This document shows positions 18,782-28,243 of a DNA stretch of 64,000 nt, piece after piece. The stretch is from Flammeovirgaceae bacterium BBD 1991-12 (GTDB taxonomy: Bacteria > Bacteroidota > Bacteroidia > Cytophagales > Cyclobacteriaceae): positions 1 to 64,000 of the forward strand of contig LYSV01000002.1 of the NCBI GenBank assembly GCA_001657315.1, read 5' to 3'. Made by a program: the position numbers and the translations under genes. The notes under the pieces were generated by a model. It ran no database searches. It was not told the origin of the DNA and saw nothing but the letters and a program-made list of their open reading frames with translations. Every line of letters begins with the position of its first letter. Position 1 is the stretch's first letter.

Positions 18782-20278
18782 ATGAAAAAGATCATATACA
18801 GCATAATTGCATTATTAACAATATCCACATCATGTGAAGACTACCTGGAGGAAGATCCCAAAATTGCTTCCCCGGATAACTTTCCAAAAACGGAAGAAGA
18901 TGTACTTTCCTTGTTTGGAGCATCACTAAACCATCTCCATAATACAGGGGGTTACTTTGAGCGTGCTCTGATGTTCATGGTAGAGGTGGCGGCGGACCAT
19001 TCAAGTACCAAGCGGAATGCAACGGACGATCGTGGTGCCCTTAACTTTTATACATTTGATTCGGACAATGGAGAGAATGATCGTGCCTGGAGGGAGCTCT
19101 ATCTTGGGATCAATGAGATGAACTTTATCATTAGCGCTTTGGAAGAAACCAGTGAGCCGTGGATGCCGCCTTACCTGGGAGCTGCCAAGGCATGGCGCGC
19201 CTATTTGTACTCTGACCTGGTGCAGTATTATGGTGATGTGCCCATCTTTACCAGATCTATAGAAGCTGTTTCAGAAGCCACCGAAGCGATGAGACAGCCG
19301 ACATCGGAGGTGTATGCACTGATCATCAGGGATCTGACAGATGCAGAAGTACTGTTGGAGGGGCATGAATGGGACCTTCCTGGCCTGCCCGGCGAAACCT
19401 TTGCCAAAACGGCCCTTGCCCGTGTTTACATGACCATGGCCGGTGAGCCGGTAAACGATATGTCCAAATGGGCTATGGCCGCTCAAAAAGCCAAAGAGGT
19501 CAAAACCCTTGGCAGGCATGCCCTGGTAAAGCCTTACAGTGATCTTTGGCAGTTGGAAAACAGAAATAATGAAGAGATCATTTTGGCGGGTCAGCGCTCA
19601 CTGGTTGGGGGAGCTACCAGATCACTAATAAACAATCGCACCCGGCCCAGAAACATTGGAGAACTTAGAGGTGCCGGGGAGTTCACAGCCAGCCTTGGCT
19701 TGTACAACAGGTTTTCCCCAAACGATTTGCGTAGAAGCGTGTCAGTTCAAACTGAATTTATTGATTCAGTGTCTAACCCCCGGGATACTACCCATTACAC
19801 GGAACTTGGGAATTCCCGTGAAGCACAGCCTTATTATAGTAAATACTGGGATTCTGACCGTGCTCCTGAAGACTGGCGTAATGACGAAAGAAGAAATTCC
19901 AATGCCATTCCGATTTTCAGGTATGCGGAGGTACTTTTAATGATCGCCGAGGCTGACAATGAGGCCAACGGCCCTACCGCAGAAGCTTATGACGCGATTA
20001 ATGAAGTACGGGACAGAGCGGGACTGCCACCACTGAACGGACTGAGCAAGGAACAATTCAGGGATTCAGTCAGACTTGAGAGAGAACTCGAACTTTGCAT
20101 GGAAGGAAAAAGACGCTTCGATCTGGTCCGGTGGGGAACCTTCCTTGAGGTGATGTCGCAGGATGAATTTGCCGCGGATAACGTCCGGCCTCATCATGTT
20201 CTGTTCCCAATCCCATTGAATGAGAGAAGGTTGAACAACAAGATCACTCAAAATGCAGGATACGAAGATGCCTTGTAA
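18782..20278 (+). CDS. SusD-like surface glycan-binding lipoprotein
   Basis: RagB/SusD family protein of 498 residues, the lid of the SusC transporter upstream. The lipoprotein signal ends LLTISTSC (Cys18), followed by the usual EDYLEEDPK. The TPR-like helices are seen in AWRELYLGINEMNFIISALE and AAKAWRAYLYSDLVQYYGDVPIF. The C-terminal SusD signature IPIFRYAEVLLMIAEADNE, INEVRDRAGLPPL and RELELCMEGKRRFDLVRW is complete. It sits 17 bp after susC and is probably the last gene of the FecI-driven unit, since a terminator-like hairpin follows. Confidence 0.95.
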   Translation: MKKIIYSIIALLTISTSCEDYLEEDPKIASPDNFPKTEEDVLSLFGASLNHLHNTGGYFERALMFMVEVAADHSSTKRNATDDRGALNFYTFDSDNGENDRAWRELYLGINEMNFIISALEETSEPWMPPYLGAAKAWRAYLYSDLVQYYGDVPIFTRSIEAVSEATEAMRQPTSEVYALIIRDLTDAEVLLEGHEWDLPGLPGETFAKTALARVYMTMAGEPVNDMSKWAMAAQKAKEVKTLGRHALVKPYSDLWQLENRNNEEIILAGQRSLVGGATRSLINNRTRPRNIGELRGAGEFTASLGLYNRFSPNDLRRSVSVQTEFIDSVSNPRDTTHYTELGNSREAQPYYSKYWDSDRAPEDWRNDERRNSNAIPIFRYAEVLLMIAEADNEANGPTAEAYDAINEVRDRAGLPPLNGLSKEQFRDSVRLERELELCMEGKRRFDLVRWGTFLEVMSQDEFAADNVRPHHVLFPIPLNERRLNNKITQNAGYEDAL

Positions 20279-20382
20279 ATGAGGATATCGGAAATGCAGA
20301 CTCTCTTATCTGGCGGTTGCCTGTATCAGCGTTTGACAAAATCGTTGAGTTTAATGTAAACATATAAGATACCACAGGTTGG

Positions 20383-20433
20383 ATAGCACCCCCTGGGTTA
20401 CGATGGCAAGGTCATTGTCAGTTGGGGGGCTAT
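20383..20433 (+). terminator. Terminator-like stem after susD
   Basis: ATAGC and CCCCC (20383-20393, one bulged A) pair with GGGGG and GCTAT (20424-20433) across a 30-nt loop, and TCTTTTC follows. It lies about 105 bp after the susD stop. The rest of the 20279-20873 gap shows no other gene, so GH88 and the genes after it probably have their own promoter here. Confidence 0.5.
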
Positions 20434-20873
20434 TCTTTTCGTTATAATACAGAACTCCGGCTCAGTGGAAAACCATAACGATCATTGAGTTATATAGGCT
20501 AACACAGGGGTTGGAAAGAGCGGGTGAAGATTCAGGAATGTAATTGTTCCGCAAATCTTACTGTAACACCAGGGGTTTTCCGGAGGGACCAGATTGGTTT
20601 TATTTTCGCCTCATCACATTGGTAAGTCAGAAAGCAAGGTCTTTCGGGGTGTGATTTTTTTTGGTTTGACCTATTAGAAAACACAATCTTATTTGTCCTC
20701 TTAAAGAGGTTTATATGATAACCATCTACCTGATAAGCTGAAAACATATGATAAAGCCAACTCATTTTGAAGATTTTGTTTCATGGGTCACAATGGATGC
20801 CGGTTCTCACAATCGAGGTCAGTCAGGCGCTGTAGGTTTACAGAACCATCAAAAATCACGAAGTTCACCTGCG

Positions 20874-22097
20874 ATGATCTTCTCAGCGATGCAAAGTTCA
20901 GGCTCCCGTCAAACCTGTCTGTCTCTGCTTCTCACTCTGATCATTCTCTCCTGTCAACCTCCTGTCCAGGAAGAGATGGAAACACCCATTGATGAAGTTA
21001 TGAACTCAAGCCTTGACAGGGCGATCCGTCAATACAAACAAATGCACAAAGTACTTCCGGATACGCTTTTCCCAAGATCACTGGACAAAAATGATCAGCT
21101 GGTGACCAATCAGCGACAATGGTGGACCAGCGGATTTTTTCCCGGTAGCCTCTGGTACTTGTATGAGTATTCAGGAGATGAGTCCATCAAACAAATGGCG
21201 CTCGACAGAACAGCAACACTCGAAAAGGAACAATACAACAACATGGATCATGACATTGGGTTTAAAATGCTATGCAGCTATGGCAATGGTATCCGGATCA
21301 CAGGTGATAGTTCGGCCACTCCTATATTGATCCAAAGCGCTGCGTCGCTGATCAGTCGCTTCAGGGAAACAACCGGTGTCATCAAGTCCTGGGAGGGATT
21401 CAGGGAGTACAAATACCCGGTGATCATTGACAATATGATGAACCTTGAGCTGCTCTTCTGGGCCTCAAAAGTAAGTGGCGATCCAAAATACAGGAAAGTG
21501 GCCATCAGCCACGCTGATGTTACCCTTGCCAATCACTTCAGACCCGACAACAGCAGCTATCATGTACTGGCCTACGATTCACTGACGGGGAAAGTACTCG
21601 CCAAAAAGACCGCTCAGGGTGCTGCTGATGGGTCTGCGTGGGCACGTGGGCAGGCCTGGGGGCTTTACGGCTACGTTATGACTTACCGCGAGACAAAGGA
21701 TAACCAGTACCTGAGACAGGCTGAAAAGATCGCCAACTTTATCCTTGACCATCCCAGTCTACCGGAAGATCACATTCCCTACTGGGATTTCAATGCCCCG
21801 GGCATTCCTGATGCACTAAGGGATGCATCAGCCGCTGCCATAACAGCCTCAGCATTGATCGAATTGAGCGGTTATGTAAATAAAGAACTGAAAGACAAAT
21901 ACCTCAAGGCAGCAGAGACCATGATCAGAAGCCTTTCAGGAGAAGATTATCTTGCCAGGGAGGGGAAAAACGGTCACTTCATCCTTATGCATGGAGTAGG
22001 CCACAAGCCCGGGAACAGCGAAATTGATGTACCCCTAAGCTATGCTGACTACTACTTTATTGAAGCCATGATGAGATTTAGAAAACTAAAACCGTGA
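20874..22097 (+). CDS. GH88 unsaturated uronyl hydrolase, lipoprotein
   Basis: Hydrolyses the unsaturated uronic acid left at the non-reducing end by a polysaccharide lyase, through hydration of the double bond. The frame is open from 20748, but the ATG at 20874 (or 20889) gives a proper lipoprotein signal ending LIILSC, so 20874 is preferred. With that start the two key Asp residues are in NMDHDIGF (about residue 127) and VIIDNMMNLELLF (about 186), with the 59-residue spacing expected of GH88. Also seen are QWWTSGFFPGSLWYLYEYSG, DGSAWARGQAWGLYGY and DHIPYWDFNAPG. The stop overlaps a GTG of the lyase frame downstream, which makes a lyase/GH88 pair. This is strong evidence for a uronic-acid polymer. 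GH105 is less likely given these motifs. Confidence 0.9.
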   Translation: MIFSAMQSSGSRQTCLSLLLTLIILSCQPPVQEEMETPIDEVMNSSLDRAIRQYKQMHKVLPDTLFPRSLDKNDQLVTNQRQWWTSGFFPGSLWYLYEYSGDESIKQMALDRTATLEKEQYNNMDHDIGFKMLCSYGNGIRITGDSSATPILIQSAASLISRFRETTGVIKSWEGFREYKYPVIIDNMMNLELLFWASKVSGDPKYRKVAISHADVTLANHFRPDNSSYHVLAYDSLTGKVLAKKTAQGAADGSAWARGQAWGLYGYVMTYRETKDNQYLRQAEKIANFILDHPSLPEDHIPYWDFNAPGIPDALRDASAAAITASALIELSGYVNKELKDKYLKAAETMIRSLSGEDYLAREGKNGHFILMHGVGHKPGNSEIDVPLSYADYYFIEAMMRFRKLKP

Positions 22098-22154
22098 TCC
22101 CCTTGAACTCAATACCATACCTCCTCTACCGCTTCCTTGCTCAGCTGGTGCTCC

Positions 22155-22212
22155 AACTGGCGCAGGTTTTCCAAATCTGTGCACACCCTATGCACAAGGT
22201 TCTCCGAACCTT
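22155..22212 (+). repeat. Palindromic repeat A, copy 1
   Basis: Two linked hairpins: a degenerate GCGCAGGTTT-TCC-AAATCTGTGC (about 22160-22182) and the perfect AAGGTTC-TCC-GAACCTT (22196-22212). The same pair in the same order and strand occurs at 29769 and 44770. In this copy both arms of the first hairpin changed together (C to T opposite G to A, plus one G-T wobble), so the fold survived. The second hairpin lies inside the lyase reading frame and reads KVLRTF. Confidence 0.8.
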
Positions 22213-24247
22213 CGTCAGTCATGATCTCGTCCCCATCCATGGTCTGTGTTTTCACAGACCATCCCAAAAACTTCATTTCCTTGCCTTCCTGGTCTTAACA
22301 TCATTTAGCTACTTTCCAGCCCTGACCCAGACCAACCCAGACTGGAAACCTCTCACTGAAAGGTACGCTCGAGAGCAACTACATACTATGCTGGAATCAC
22401 CGGACATATGGCAGCTCTATCCCAAAGCCACCAACCGGGAAGCCTGGGAAAAAGTGCCACACTACATGAAAGACCGCTGGATCAAACGCGGTGAAGAAGC
22501 CCTGTCCTACGAGTGGACCGCCCTGCCTGCCACTCTCTTCCTGGACTATGCCCGGACAGGGAATCGCCAGCCTTACAGCAGTAAACTCTACGAAAGACGC
22601 ATCAAAATGCGCCAGCTGGTACTGGCCGAATGTATGGAAAACAAAGGCCGGTTTATCGACCAGATCATCAATGCCATCTGGCTTATTTGCGAGGAAACCT
22701 TCTGGGGGATTCCTGCGCATATTGGCATGCAAAAGGCCGGTATGGGGCTGCCTGATGCCGGAGAACCTGTTGTGGATCTGTTTGCCGCTGAAACCTCGGA
22801 GATGCTGGCATGGTCAGTTTACCTGCTCAGGGAACAGCTGGATGAAGTATCACCTCTTGTTTACCAACGGGTAAAACTCGAAGCCCGGCGCCGGGTACTT
22901 GACCCAACCCTTACCCGCGATGATTTCTGGTGGATGGGGCTGAACAAGGATCCGAAAAGAGAGAAAGTGGGGAACTGGAACCCATGGATTGCCTCCAACT
23001 GGATGGCTACCGCCATCCTTTTGATTGAGGACAAGGAAAAGCTGATCGATCACATATCGAAGATCCTGAAAGTCCTTGACGCCTATGTGGGTAAAAACCC
23101 AGCGGACGGAGCTTCTGACGAAGGGCCGCACTATTGGGGTCATGCCGCAGGATCACTGTTTGACGCGTTGGAGTTACTTTATGGAGCTACCAACGGTAAA
23201 TTCAATATCTATGATGACCCTCTTATCACTCAAATGGGCCAGTACCTCAACCGCATGCATATCAACGAACAATACTATTTCAACTATGCCGATGCCGTTC
23301 CCTACATCCGGAACAACGCATTCCTGATCTATCATTATGGCTACCGTATCAATGATCCTTCGCTAATGGATCTCGGGGCGTATCTTGTTCCTTTTGGCGA
23401 CTACAAGGAACGGGCAGGCACGCACGACGGAATGAGCCGGGTGCTACGCGAGATTTTCCTGGTGGAAGAGCTGCAGGCCAGTTCACAGGAGCATCTTTTT
23501 CTGAGGGATGTATGGATGCCAGTATCCCAGCTTATGACGGCTCGCCAGAAAGCCGGATCCGCACAGGGTTTTTTCCTGGGCGCAAAAGCAGGACACAATG
23601 CTGAAGGCCAGGGGCACAATCACAATGACGTAGGCAATTTCATTGTCTATTATAATGGCAAACCAGTGATCATAGATGTGGGCATGGCCAGCTATAACTC
23701 CAAAACCTTTAGCCCAAAGCGCTATGAGATATGGAACAATCAGTCGGCATACCACAATCTGCCCACCATCAATGGTATAATGCAGCATAACGGACGGGAA
23801 TTCAGGGCCAAAAATGTGAATCACTCTGCCGATAAAAGAAGGGCCACACTTTCTATGGATATTTCCGGAGCGTATCCTCCGGAGGCGGGATTGGAAACAT
23901 GGAATCGTGTCCTTACTCTGGACAGGAAAAAGGGGATCACGTTGTCGGATACCTATAAGCTTAACGGAACAAATGGGAAGATACAGCTTTCGTTGATGAC
24001 CATCTGCAAGGTAGATACCAGTACGCCGGGACAATTGGTCTTCCAAACGGATACTGAGAGTGGTAAAGATGTAATGATGACCTATGATGCCGAAAAATTG
24101 TCCGTTGCCAAGGAACAATTGCCCCTCAACACGAAGCATGATCCCCGCATCAAACAGTATTGGGGAGAATATATGGTAAGGATACTCTTTAGTACTAAAA
24201 ACGAAATACAGGAGGATAATCTGGTATTTCAGATTTCAGACAGATGA
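22190..24247 (+). CDS. Heparinase II/III-type polysaccharide lyase
   Basis: Secreted beta-eliminating lyase. The open frame begins at a GTG (22094) that overlaps the GH88 stop. I prefer the ATG at 22190, which gives about 685 residues. No start codon exists between the repeats and the signal peptide core LHFLAFLVLTSFSYFPALTQ, so the leader must include repeat-derived codons. An alpha-helical toroid fills the first half (EAWEKVPHYMKDRW, DDFWWMGLNKDPKREKVGNWNPW, DEGPHYWGHAAGSLFDALELL). The beta-sandwich starts with AGHNAEGQGHNHNDVGNFIVYYNG and KRYEIWNNQSAYHNLPTING, the His/Tyr-rich core of heparinase II/III enzymes. The subfamily (PL12, 15, 21, 33, 37 or another) cannot be settled by eye. The GH88 partner shows that uronic acids are cut. 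The phosphotriesterase-like gene follows after 33 bp. Confidence 0.85.
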   Translation: MHKVLRTFVSHDLVPIHGLCFHRPSQKLHFLAFLVLTSFSYFPALTQTNPDWKPLTERYAREQLHTMLESPDIWQLYPKATNREAWEKVPHYMKDRWIKRGEEALSYEWTALPATLFLDYARTGNRQPYSSKLYERRIKMRQLVLAECMENKGRFIDQIINAIWLICEETFWGIPAHIGMQKAGMGLPDAGEPVVDLFAAETSEMLAWSVYLLREQLDEVSPLVYQRVKLEARRRVLDPTLTRDDFWWMGLNKDPKREKVGNWNPWIASNWMATAILLIEDKEKLIDHISKILKVLDAYVGKNPADGASDEGPHYWGHAAGSLFDALELLYGATNGKFNIYDDPLITQMGQYLNRMHINEQYYFNYADAVPYIRNNAFLIYHYGYRINDPSLMDLGAYLVPFGDYKERAGTHDGMSRVLREIFLVEELQASSQEHLFLRDVWMPVSQLMTARQKAGSAQGFFLGAKAGHNAEGQGHNHNDVGNFIVYYNGKPVIIDVGMASYNSKTFSPKRYEIWNNQSAYHNLPTINGIMQHNGREFRAKNVNHSADKRRATLSMDISGAYPPEAGLETWNRVLTLDRKKGITLSDTYKLNGTNGKIQLSLMTICKVDTSTPGQLVFQTDTESGKDVMMTYDAEKLSVAKEQLPLNTKHDPRIKQYWGEYMVRILFSTKNEIQEDNLVFQISDR
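22239..22262 (+). repeat. Palindrome B, copy 1 (inside lyase leader)
   Basis: Perfect 10-bp arms ATGGTCTGTG and CACAGACCAT around a TTTT loop. An identical stem with a GGGA loop is at 51225-51248. Both copies lie in the coding leader of a lyase gene and in the same reading frame (HGL-x-x-HRP). Confidence 0.8.
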
Positions 24248-24280
24248 TCGTTAATTTTTGAATTCAGCTTGTTGACAAAA

Positions 24281-25315
24281 ATGGACAGACGTGTATTTAT
24301 CAAAACCACCTCCCGGCTTTCGGCTGGCCTGGTGCTTTTACCCGATTTTGGGATTACGTCAAGACCTGGGAAGGGCTATATCATGACCGTTAACGGGAAG
24401 ATAAAGCCCTCCGAAATGGGGCTTTCACTAACTCATGAACATGTACTGGTGGATGGGTCGAAAGGTGCCACAGGAGAAATATGGTGGGATAGGGAAGATG
24501 TAAAAAAAGTAGTAATCCCCTACTTGGATGAACTGAAAGAGCATGGCTGCAGGACCTTCTTTGAATTTACCCCGAGCTACATTGGTAAGGATGTAAAGCT
24601 GCTTAAGGAGCTTGCAGATGCTACAGGGCTGCAGATTATCACGAACACAGGCTATTACGGCGCCAATAACAACAAGCACATTCCGGATCATGCGTATGGA
24701 GAATCTGCCGAGCAACTGGCGGCAAGATGGGTCAGTGATTTCAAAAACGGAATGCAGGGAACAACCATTAAGCCCGGATTCATCAAAACCGCTGTGAACA
24801 AAGGGCCTTTATCCGAATTCCACCAAAAACTGATCAAAGCAGCAACCCTTACACATCTTAAAACGGGACTGACAATTGCTTCTCATACAAGTGATGGAGA
24901 ACCTGCAATGCAGGAAATTGAGGTTGTCATTGAAAACGGTGCGGATCCTTCGGCCTTTATCTGGACACATGCCCAACATGAAAAAGACCTTTCGACCCAC
25001 CTTGAAGCTGCGAAAAAAGGGGCGTGGATCAGTCTCGATAATGTGCGTAGGAAAAACGTTGAAAAGTACGTTACAAAGATCCTAAACCTGAAGGAAAATG
25101 GGTACCTCGGTCAAATTCTGCTATCCCATGATGCAGGTTGGTACACACCGGGGCAGGAAAACGGTGGCAACTTCCGGGGATACACATCGCTATTCACACA
25201 TCTGATACCAGCCCTCAGGGAAACCGGTTTTACACAAGGTGAAATTGATCAGATAATGATAAAGAACCCGGCCGAAGCTTTTGCCATACGGGTAAGGAAG
25301 TATCGTAGGAAATGA
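24281..25315 (+). CDS. Tat-exported phosphotriesterase/lactonase-like amidohydrolase
   Basis: Binuclear metallohydrolase of 344 residues in the PTE-like group. The ATG at 24281 is chosen over the TTG at 24269 because it begins MDRRVFIK, a twin-arginine signal (RR-x-F-x-K), so the enzyme is folded before export. Metal ligands are all visible: LTHEHVLVDG (His-x-His), GFIKTAVNKG (bridging Lys), IASHTSDG (His), WTHAQHEKD (His) and LLSHDAGWY (Asp). Family members cut lactones, phosphotriesters or other esters. In a PUL, opening of a sugar lactone or removal of an ester or acyl group is the likely job, but no substrate is shown. Its stop overlaps the next sulfatase start by 4 bp. Confidence 0.85.
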   Translation: MDRRVFIKTTSRLSAGLVLLPDFGITSRPGKGYIMTVNGKIKPSEMGLSLTHEHVLVDGSKGATGEIWWDREDVKKVVIPYLDELKEHGCRTFFEFTPSYIGKDVKLLKELADATGLQIITNTGYYGANNNKHIPDHAYGESAEQLAARWVSDFKNGMQGTTIKPGFIKTAVNKGPLSEFHQKLIKAATLTHLKTGLTIASHTSDGEPAMQEIEVVIENGADPSAFIWTHAQHEKDLSTHLEAAKKGAWISLDNVRRKNVEKYVTKILNLKENGYLGQILLSHDAGWYTPGQENGGNFRGYTSLFTHLIPALRETGFTQGEIDQIMIKNPAEAFAIRVRKYRRK

Positions 25316-26772
25316 GTGGGATGAGGAAAATATTCGGCTTACTGGTGTTGTTCCCTTTGTGCAGTTGTACTACCACAGCTCAACCGGATACAGCAGAAAT
25401 GAATGTGCTGTTCATTGCCGTAGACGACCTGCGTCCCGAGTTAAGCAGCTATGGGCAGTCCCATATCATTTCACCGAATTTCGATCGCCTTGCCAGCCAG
25501 GGGATGGTATTTGAAAGAGCCTATTGCCAGCAGGCTGTTTGTGCCCCTTCCAGAAACAGTCTGCTCACCGGCCTGAGACCCGATTCCCTGAAGATCTATA
25601 ACCTGAGCACTAATTTTAGAACCAATGTACCCTATGTAGTAACGCTCCCTCAGCACTTTAAGAACAATGGCTACCAAACGGAGGCCATTGGGAAGATCTA
25701 TCATACGGGACATGGCAATCATGATGACAGTATCTCATGGAGTGTACCCCGGTGGTATCACAGCGCATACAAAAAACAGTTTGCGCAGATCAACAGAAAC
25801 GATACCATGGGCATACAAGGCTCTTTGCCCGCCTTTGATGGTAGAAAGATCCCCTGGTACGCTTCCGAATTCCCTGAGAGTAACCTGACAGATGTGGGGA
25901 TAACGGACAGGGCCATTGAAAGATTGAGCGCGCTAAAAAACAAGCCCTTTTTCCTTGCGGTAGGTTACCTTAAGCCGCATCTGCCCTTCATTGCTCCCAA
26001 AAAGTACTGGGACCTCTATGACCCGGACAACATCAGGATCCCTGACCGGGTTCGTCCAGAAGGCACAGCCGGTTTTGCCCTTGCCAACTTCGGGGAATTG
26101 CGGAAGTACCATGGTATACCGGCTGAAGGATACCTCAACGATGATCAGACCCGCGATATGATCCATGGCTATTATGCCTGTGTGTCCTTTATTGATGCGC
26201 AGCTGGGGCGACTGCTGGATGAGCTCGCAAGACTGGAGCTGGACAGGAATACCATTATTGTCCTTTGGGGGGACCATGGATGGAAGCTCGGGGAATACGG
26301 AGAATGGTGTAAGCACACCAACTTTGAGCTGGATACCAGGGCGCCACTCATGGTAAGCACACCTTCCATGCGAGCCAAAGGGAGAAAGACCAACGCTTTG
26401 GTGGAGTTTGTGGATATCTATCCCACATTGTGTGATGTAGCCGGGTTACCATTGCCCGACCATCTGCAGGGCAAAAGCTTCGGGCCTCTGCTGGATGATC
26501 CTGCATTGCCCTGGAAACAATCCGCTCTGAGCCAGTACCCAAGAAGTAAGGCAGGGCTCATGGGCTATTCGTTACGTACAGATCAATACCGGCTGGTAAG
26601 CTGGAGAGACAAAAACACCCGCAGAGAGATAAGAGCCAGTGAGTTGTATGATCACCATGCCGATCCCACTGAAAGCAGGAACATCGCCAACCTGCCGGAG
26701 TACATTCCGGTGGTGAAGGAATTGAATGAAAGGCTGGACAGGGAATATATTCAAATACATACATTCAACTAG
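25312..26772 (+). CDS. S1 sulfatase lipoprotein, S1_7-like
   Basis: Sulfatase of 486 residues. The lipoprotein-type signal ends LFPLCSC. Metal motif AVDDLRPELSSYG, nucleophile motif C77-A-P-S-R-NSLLTGLRPDS, and GKIYHTGHGNHDD with the GK-x-x-H spacing of the iduronate-2-sulfatase branch. WGDHGWKLGEYGEWCKHTNFE is the late signature (Asp-His, Lys). Its closest relative in the window is 43288-44733 (same DDLRP, WCKHxxF and ALVEFVDIYPTLCDVAGL regions), rather than the DDLNDW pair. It is translationally coupled to the phosphotriesterase-like gene by an ATGA overlap and followed after 4 bp by another S1_7-like sulfatase. Confidence 0.92.
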   Translation: MSGMRKIFGLLVLFPLCSCTTTAQPDTAEMNVLFIAVDDLRPELSSYGQSHIISPNFDRLASQGMVFERAYCQQAVCAPSRNSLLTGLRPDSLKIYNLSTNFRTNVPYVVTLPQHFKNNGYQTEAIGKIYHTGHGNHDDSISWSVPRWYHSAYKKQFAQINRNDTMGIQGSLPAFDGRKIPWYASEFPESNLTDVGITDRAIERLSALKNKPFFLAVGYLKPHLPFIAPKKYWDLYDPDNIRIPDRVRPEGTAGFALANFGELRKYHGIPAEGYLNDDQTRDMIHGYYACVSFIDAQLGRLLDELARLELDRNTIIVLWGDHGWKLGEYGEWCKHTNFELDTRAPLMVSTPSMRAKGRKTNALVEFVDIYPTLCDVAGLPLPDHLQGKSFGPLLDDPALPWKQSALSQYPRSKAGLMGYSLRTDQYRLVSWRDKNTRREIRASELYDHHADPTESRNIANLPEYIPVVKELNERLDREYIQIHTFN

Positions 26773-26776
26773 GGAT

Positions 26777-28243
26777 ATGAAAAAAGAGAGAACCACAGGA
26801 ATTGGGAAAAGAGTAAGCTATGCTCTGGCTTGTATGATCGGATTAACGTGCTTTTCATGTCTGTCGGATCCTGAGGAAGTTCGGCCTAATGTTCTTTTCA
26901 TTTCCATTGATGACCTGAATGACTGGGTAGGAGTACTTGAGGGGCATCCTGATGCAAAAACCCCCAACATCGATCGACTGGCGAATGAAAGCACCCTGTT
27001 CACAAAGGCTTATCCTGCAGCTCCGTTGTGCAACCCTTCACGATCGGCTCTACTCACCGGGATCCAGCCTTTCACTTCCGGTGTTTATGACAATAAGCAA
27101 CCTCTGCGGGACAGCCCGGTATTGAAAGAGGTACATACACTTCCTGAATATTTCAGAAAAAACGGTTACAAAGCCATGGGTTCCGGCAAGGTATTTCATT
27201 ACCGACATGACACGGTATCGTGGGATTATTACTGGCCTTCCAACGATCAGATCAGGCCTGGTGACCCGGCTCCTCCCACAGTTCCAATGCATGGTATGCC
27301 CATGTACGACCGGTTTTTTGATTGGGGCCCCCTGGAGGTAGAGCCTTCTGATATGGGTGACTGGAAAGTAGCAGAATGGGTAGCTGGTCAACTACAACAG
27401 GATCATGATAAACCTTTCTTCCTCGCCTGCGGCTTTTACAAGCCTCACCTTCCCTGGTATATACCCCAAAAATACTTTGACCGCTATCCGCTGGAGGAGA
27501 TCCGGCTTCCGGAGGTAAATGAAAATGATTTGGAAGATGTACCTGCGCTGGGTAGGGCCATGGCCAAACTGAAAGTTCTCAGAGACGATGATATACCCGG
27601 TGATAGCGTGGAGGGCGATCATGCCAGGGTGTTACGATATGGTAAATGGAAGGAAGGTGTTCAGGCGTATCTGGCGGCATTGACCCTGGCCGACGAGTGC
27701 CTGGGAAAAGTGCTGGATGCTTTGGAAAACAGCAGGTACAGGGACAATACCATCGTAGTGCTGTGGTCTGATCATGGCTGGCACCTGGGAGAAAAGCATC
27801 ACTGGCGCAAAGCTACCTTGTGGGAAGAAGGTACGCGTAGCTTACTGATGTTCAAAGCCCCGGGAGTCACCCGGGCAGATACGCGGGTGGATTGGCCGGT
27901 AGGACTGATCGATATTTACCCAACACTACTGGACCTGACCGGGCTGCCTCAAAAAGACGACCTGGAGGGGAATAGCCTGTACCCGCTCCTGAAAGATCCC
28001 AAACAGGACTGGGATAAACCTGTGATCACCACACACCGGTACAAAAATCAAAGTATCCGCTCCATCCGCTACCGGTATATCCGCTATGCCGATGGCACGG
28101 AAGAATTATATGATCATGAGGCGGATCCAATGGAGTGGACCAATCTGGCTGGGCAAACACGTTATGATCCGGTCAAGGCTGAGCTGGCCAAATGGTTGCC
28201 GGAAACCCATGCTCCCTATATACCTAACAATACTGCAAAATGA
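26777..28243 (+). CDS. S1 sulfatase lipoprotein, S1_7-like (DDLNDW type)
   Basis: Sulfatase of 488 residues. The frame is open from 26726 but overlaps the previous gene; the ATG at 26777, 4 bp after that gene's stop, gives MKKERTTGIGKRV and a lipoprotein signal ending LTCFSC. Metal motif SIDDLNDWVGVLEGH, nucleophile motif C85-N-P-S-R-SALLTGI, GKVFHYRHD, and the late Asp-His signature WSDHGWHLGEKHHWRK. It pairs with 7350-8828 on the opposite arm of the locus, sharing CNPSR, CGFYKPHLPWYIP/CGIYRPHLPWYVP and DWPVGLIDIYPTL/DWPVSLLDIYPTL. The stop overlaps the next sulfatase ATG by 4 bp. Confidence 0.92.
   Translation: MKKERTTGIGKRVSYALACMIGLTCFSCLSDPEEVRPNVLFISIDDLNDWVGVLEGHPDAKTPNIDRLANESTLFTKAYPAAPLCNPSRSALLTGIQPFTSGVYDNKQPLRDSPVLKEVHTLPEYFRKNGYKAMGSGKVFHYRHDTVSWDYYWPSNDQIRPGDPAPPTVPMHGMPMYDRFFDWGPLEVEPSDMGDWKVAEWVAGQLQQDHDKPFFLACGFYKPHLPWYIPQKYFDRYPLEEIRLPEVNENDLEDVPALGRAMAKLKVLRDDDIPGDSVEGDHARVLRYGKWKEGVQAYLAALTLADECLGKVLDALENSRYRDNTIVVLWSDHGWHLGEKHHWRKATLWEEGTRSLLMFKAPGVTRADTRVDWPVGLIDIYPTLLDLTGLPQKDDLEGNSLYPLLKDPKQDWDKPVITTHRYKNQSIRSIRYRYIRYADGTEELYDHEADPMEWTNLAGQTRYDPVKAELAKWLPETHAPYIPNNTAK

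Noticed and set aside
20800-20860. Another copy of repeat A before the GH88 gene (GGTTCT and AGAACC 33 nt apart)
   Set aside because: Only the short arms agree; the TCC loop, the GCGCAGG flank and the second hairpin are missing, so chance is more likely.
22094-22189. GTG at 22094 as the true lyase start
   Set aside because: It would add 32 residues with no signal features; it overlaps the GH88 stop and is possible for coupling, but the ATG at 22190 is the more usual choice. Left open.
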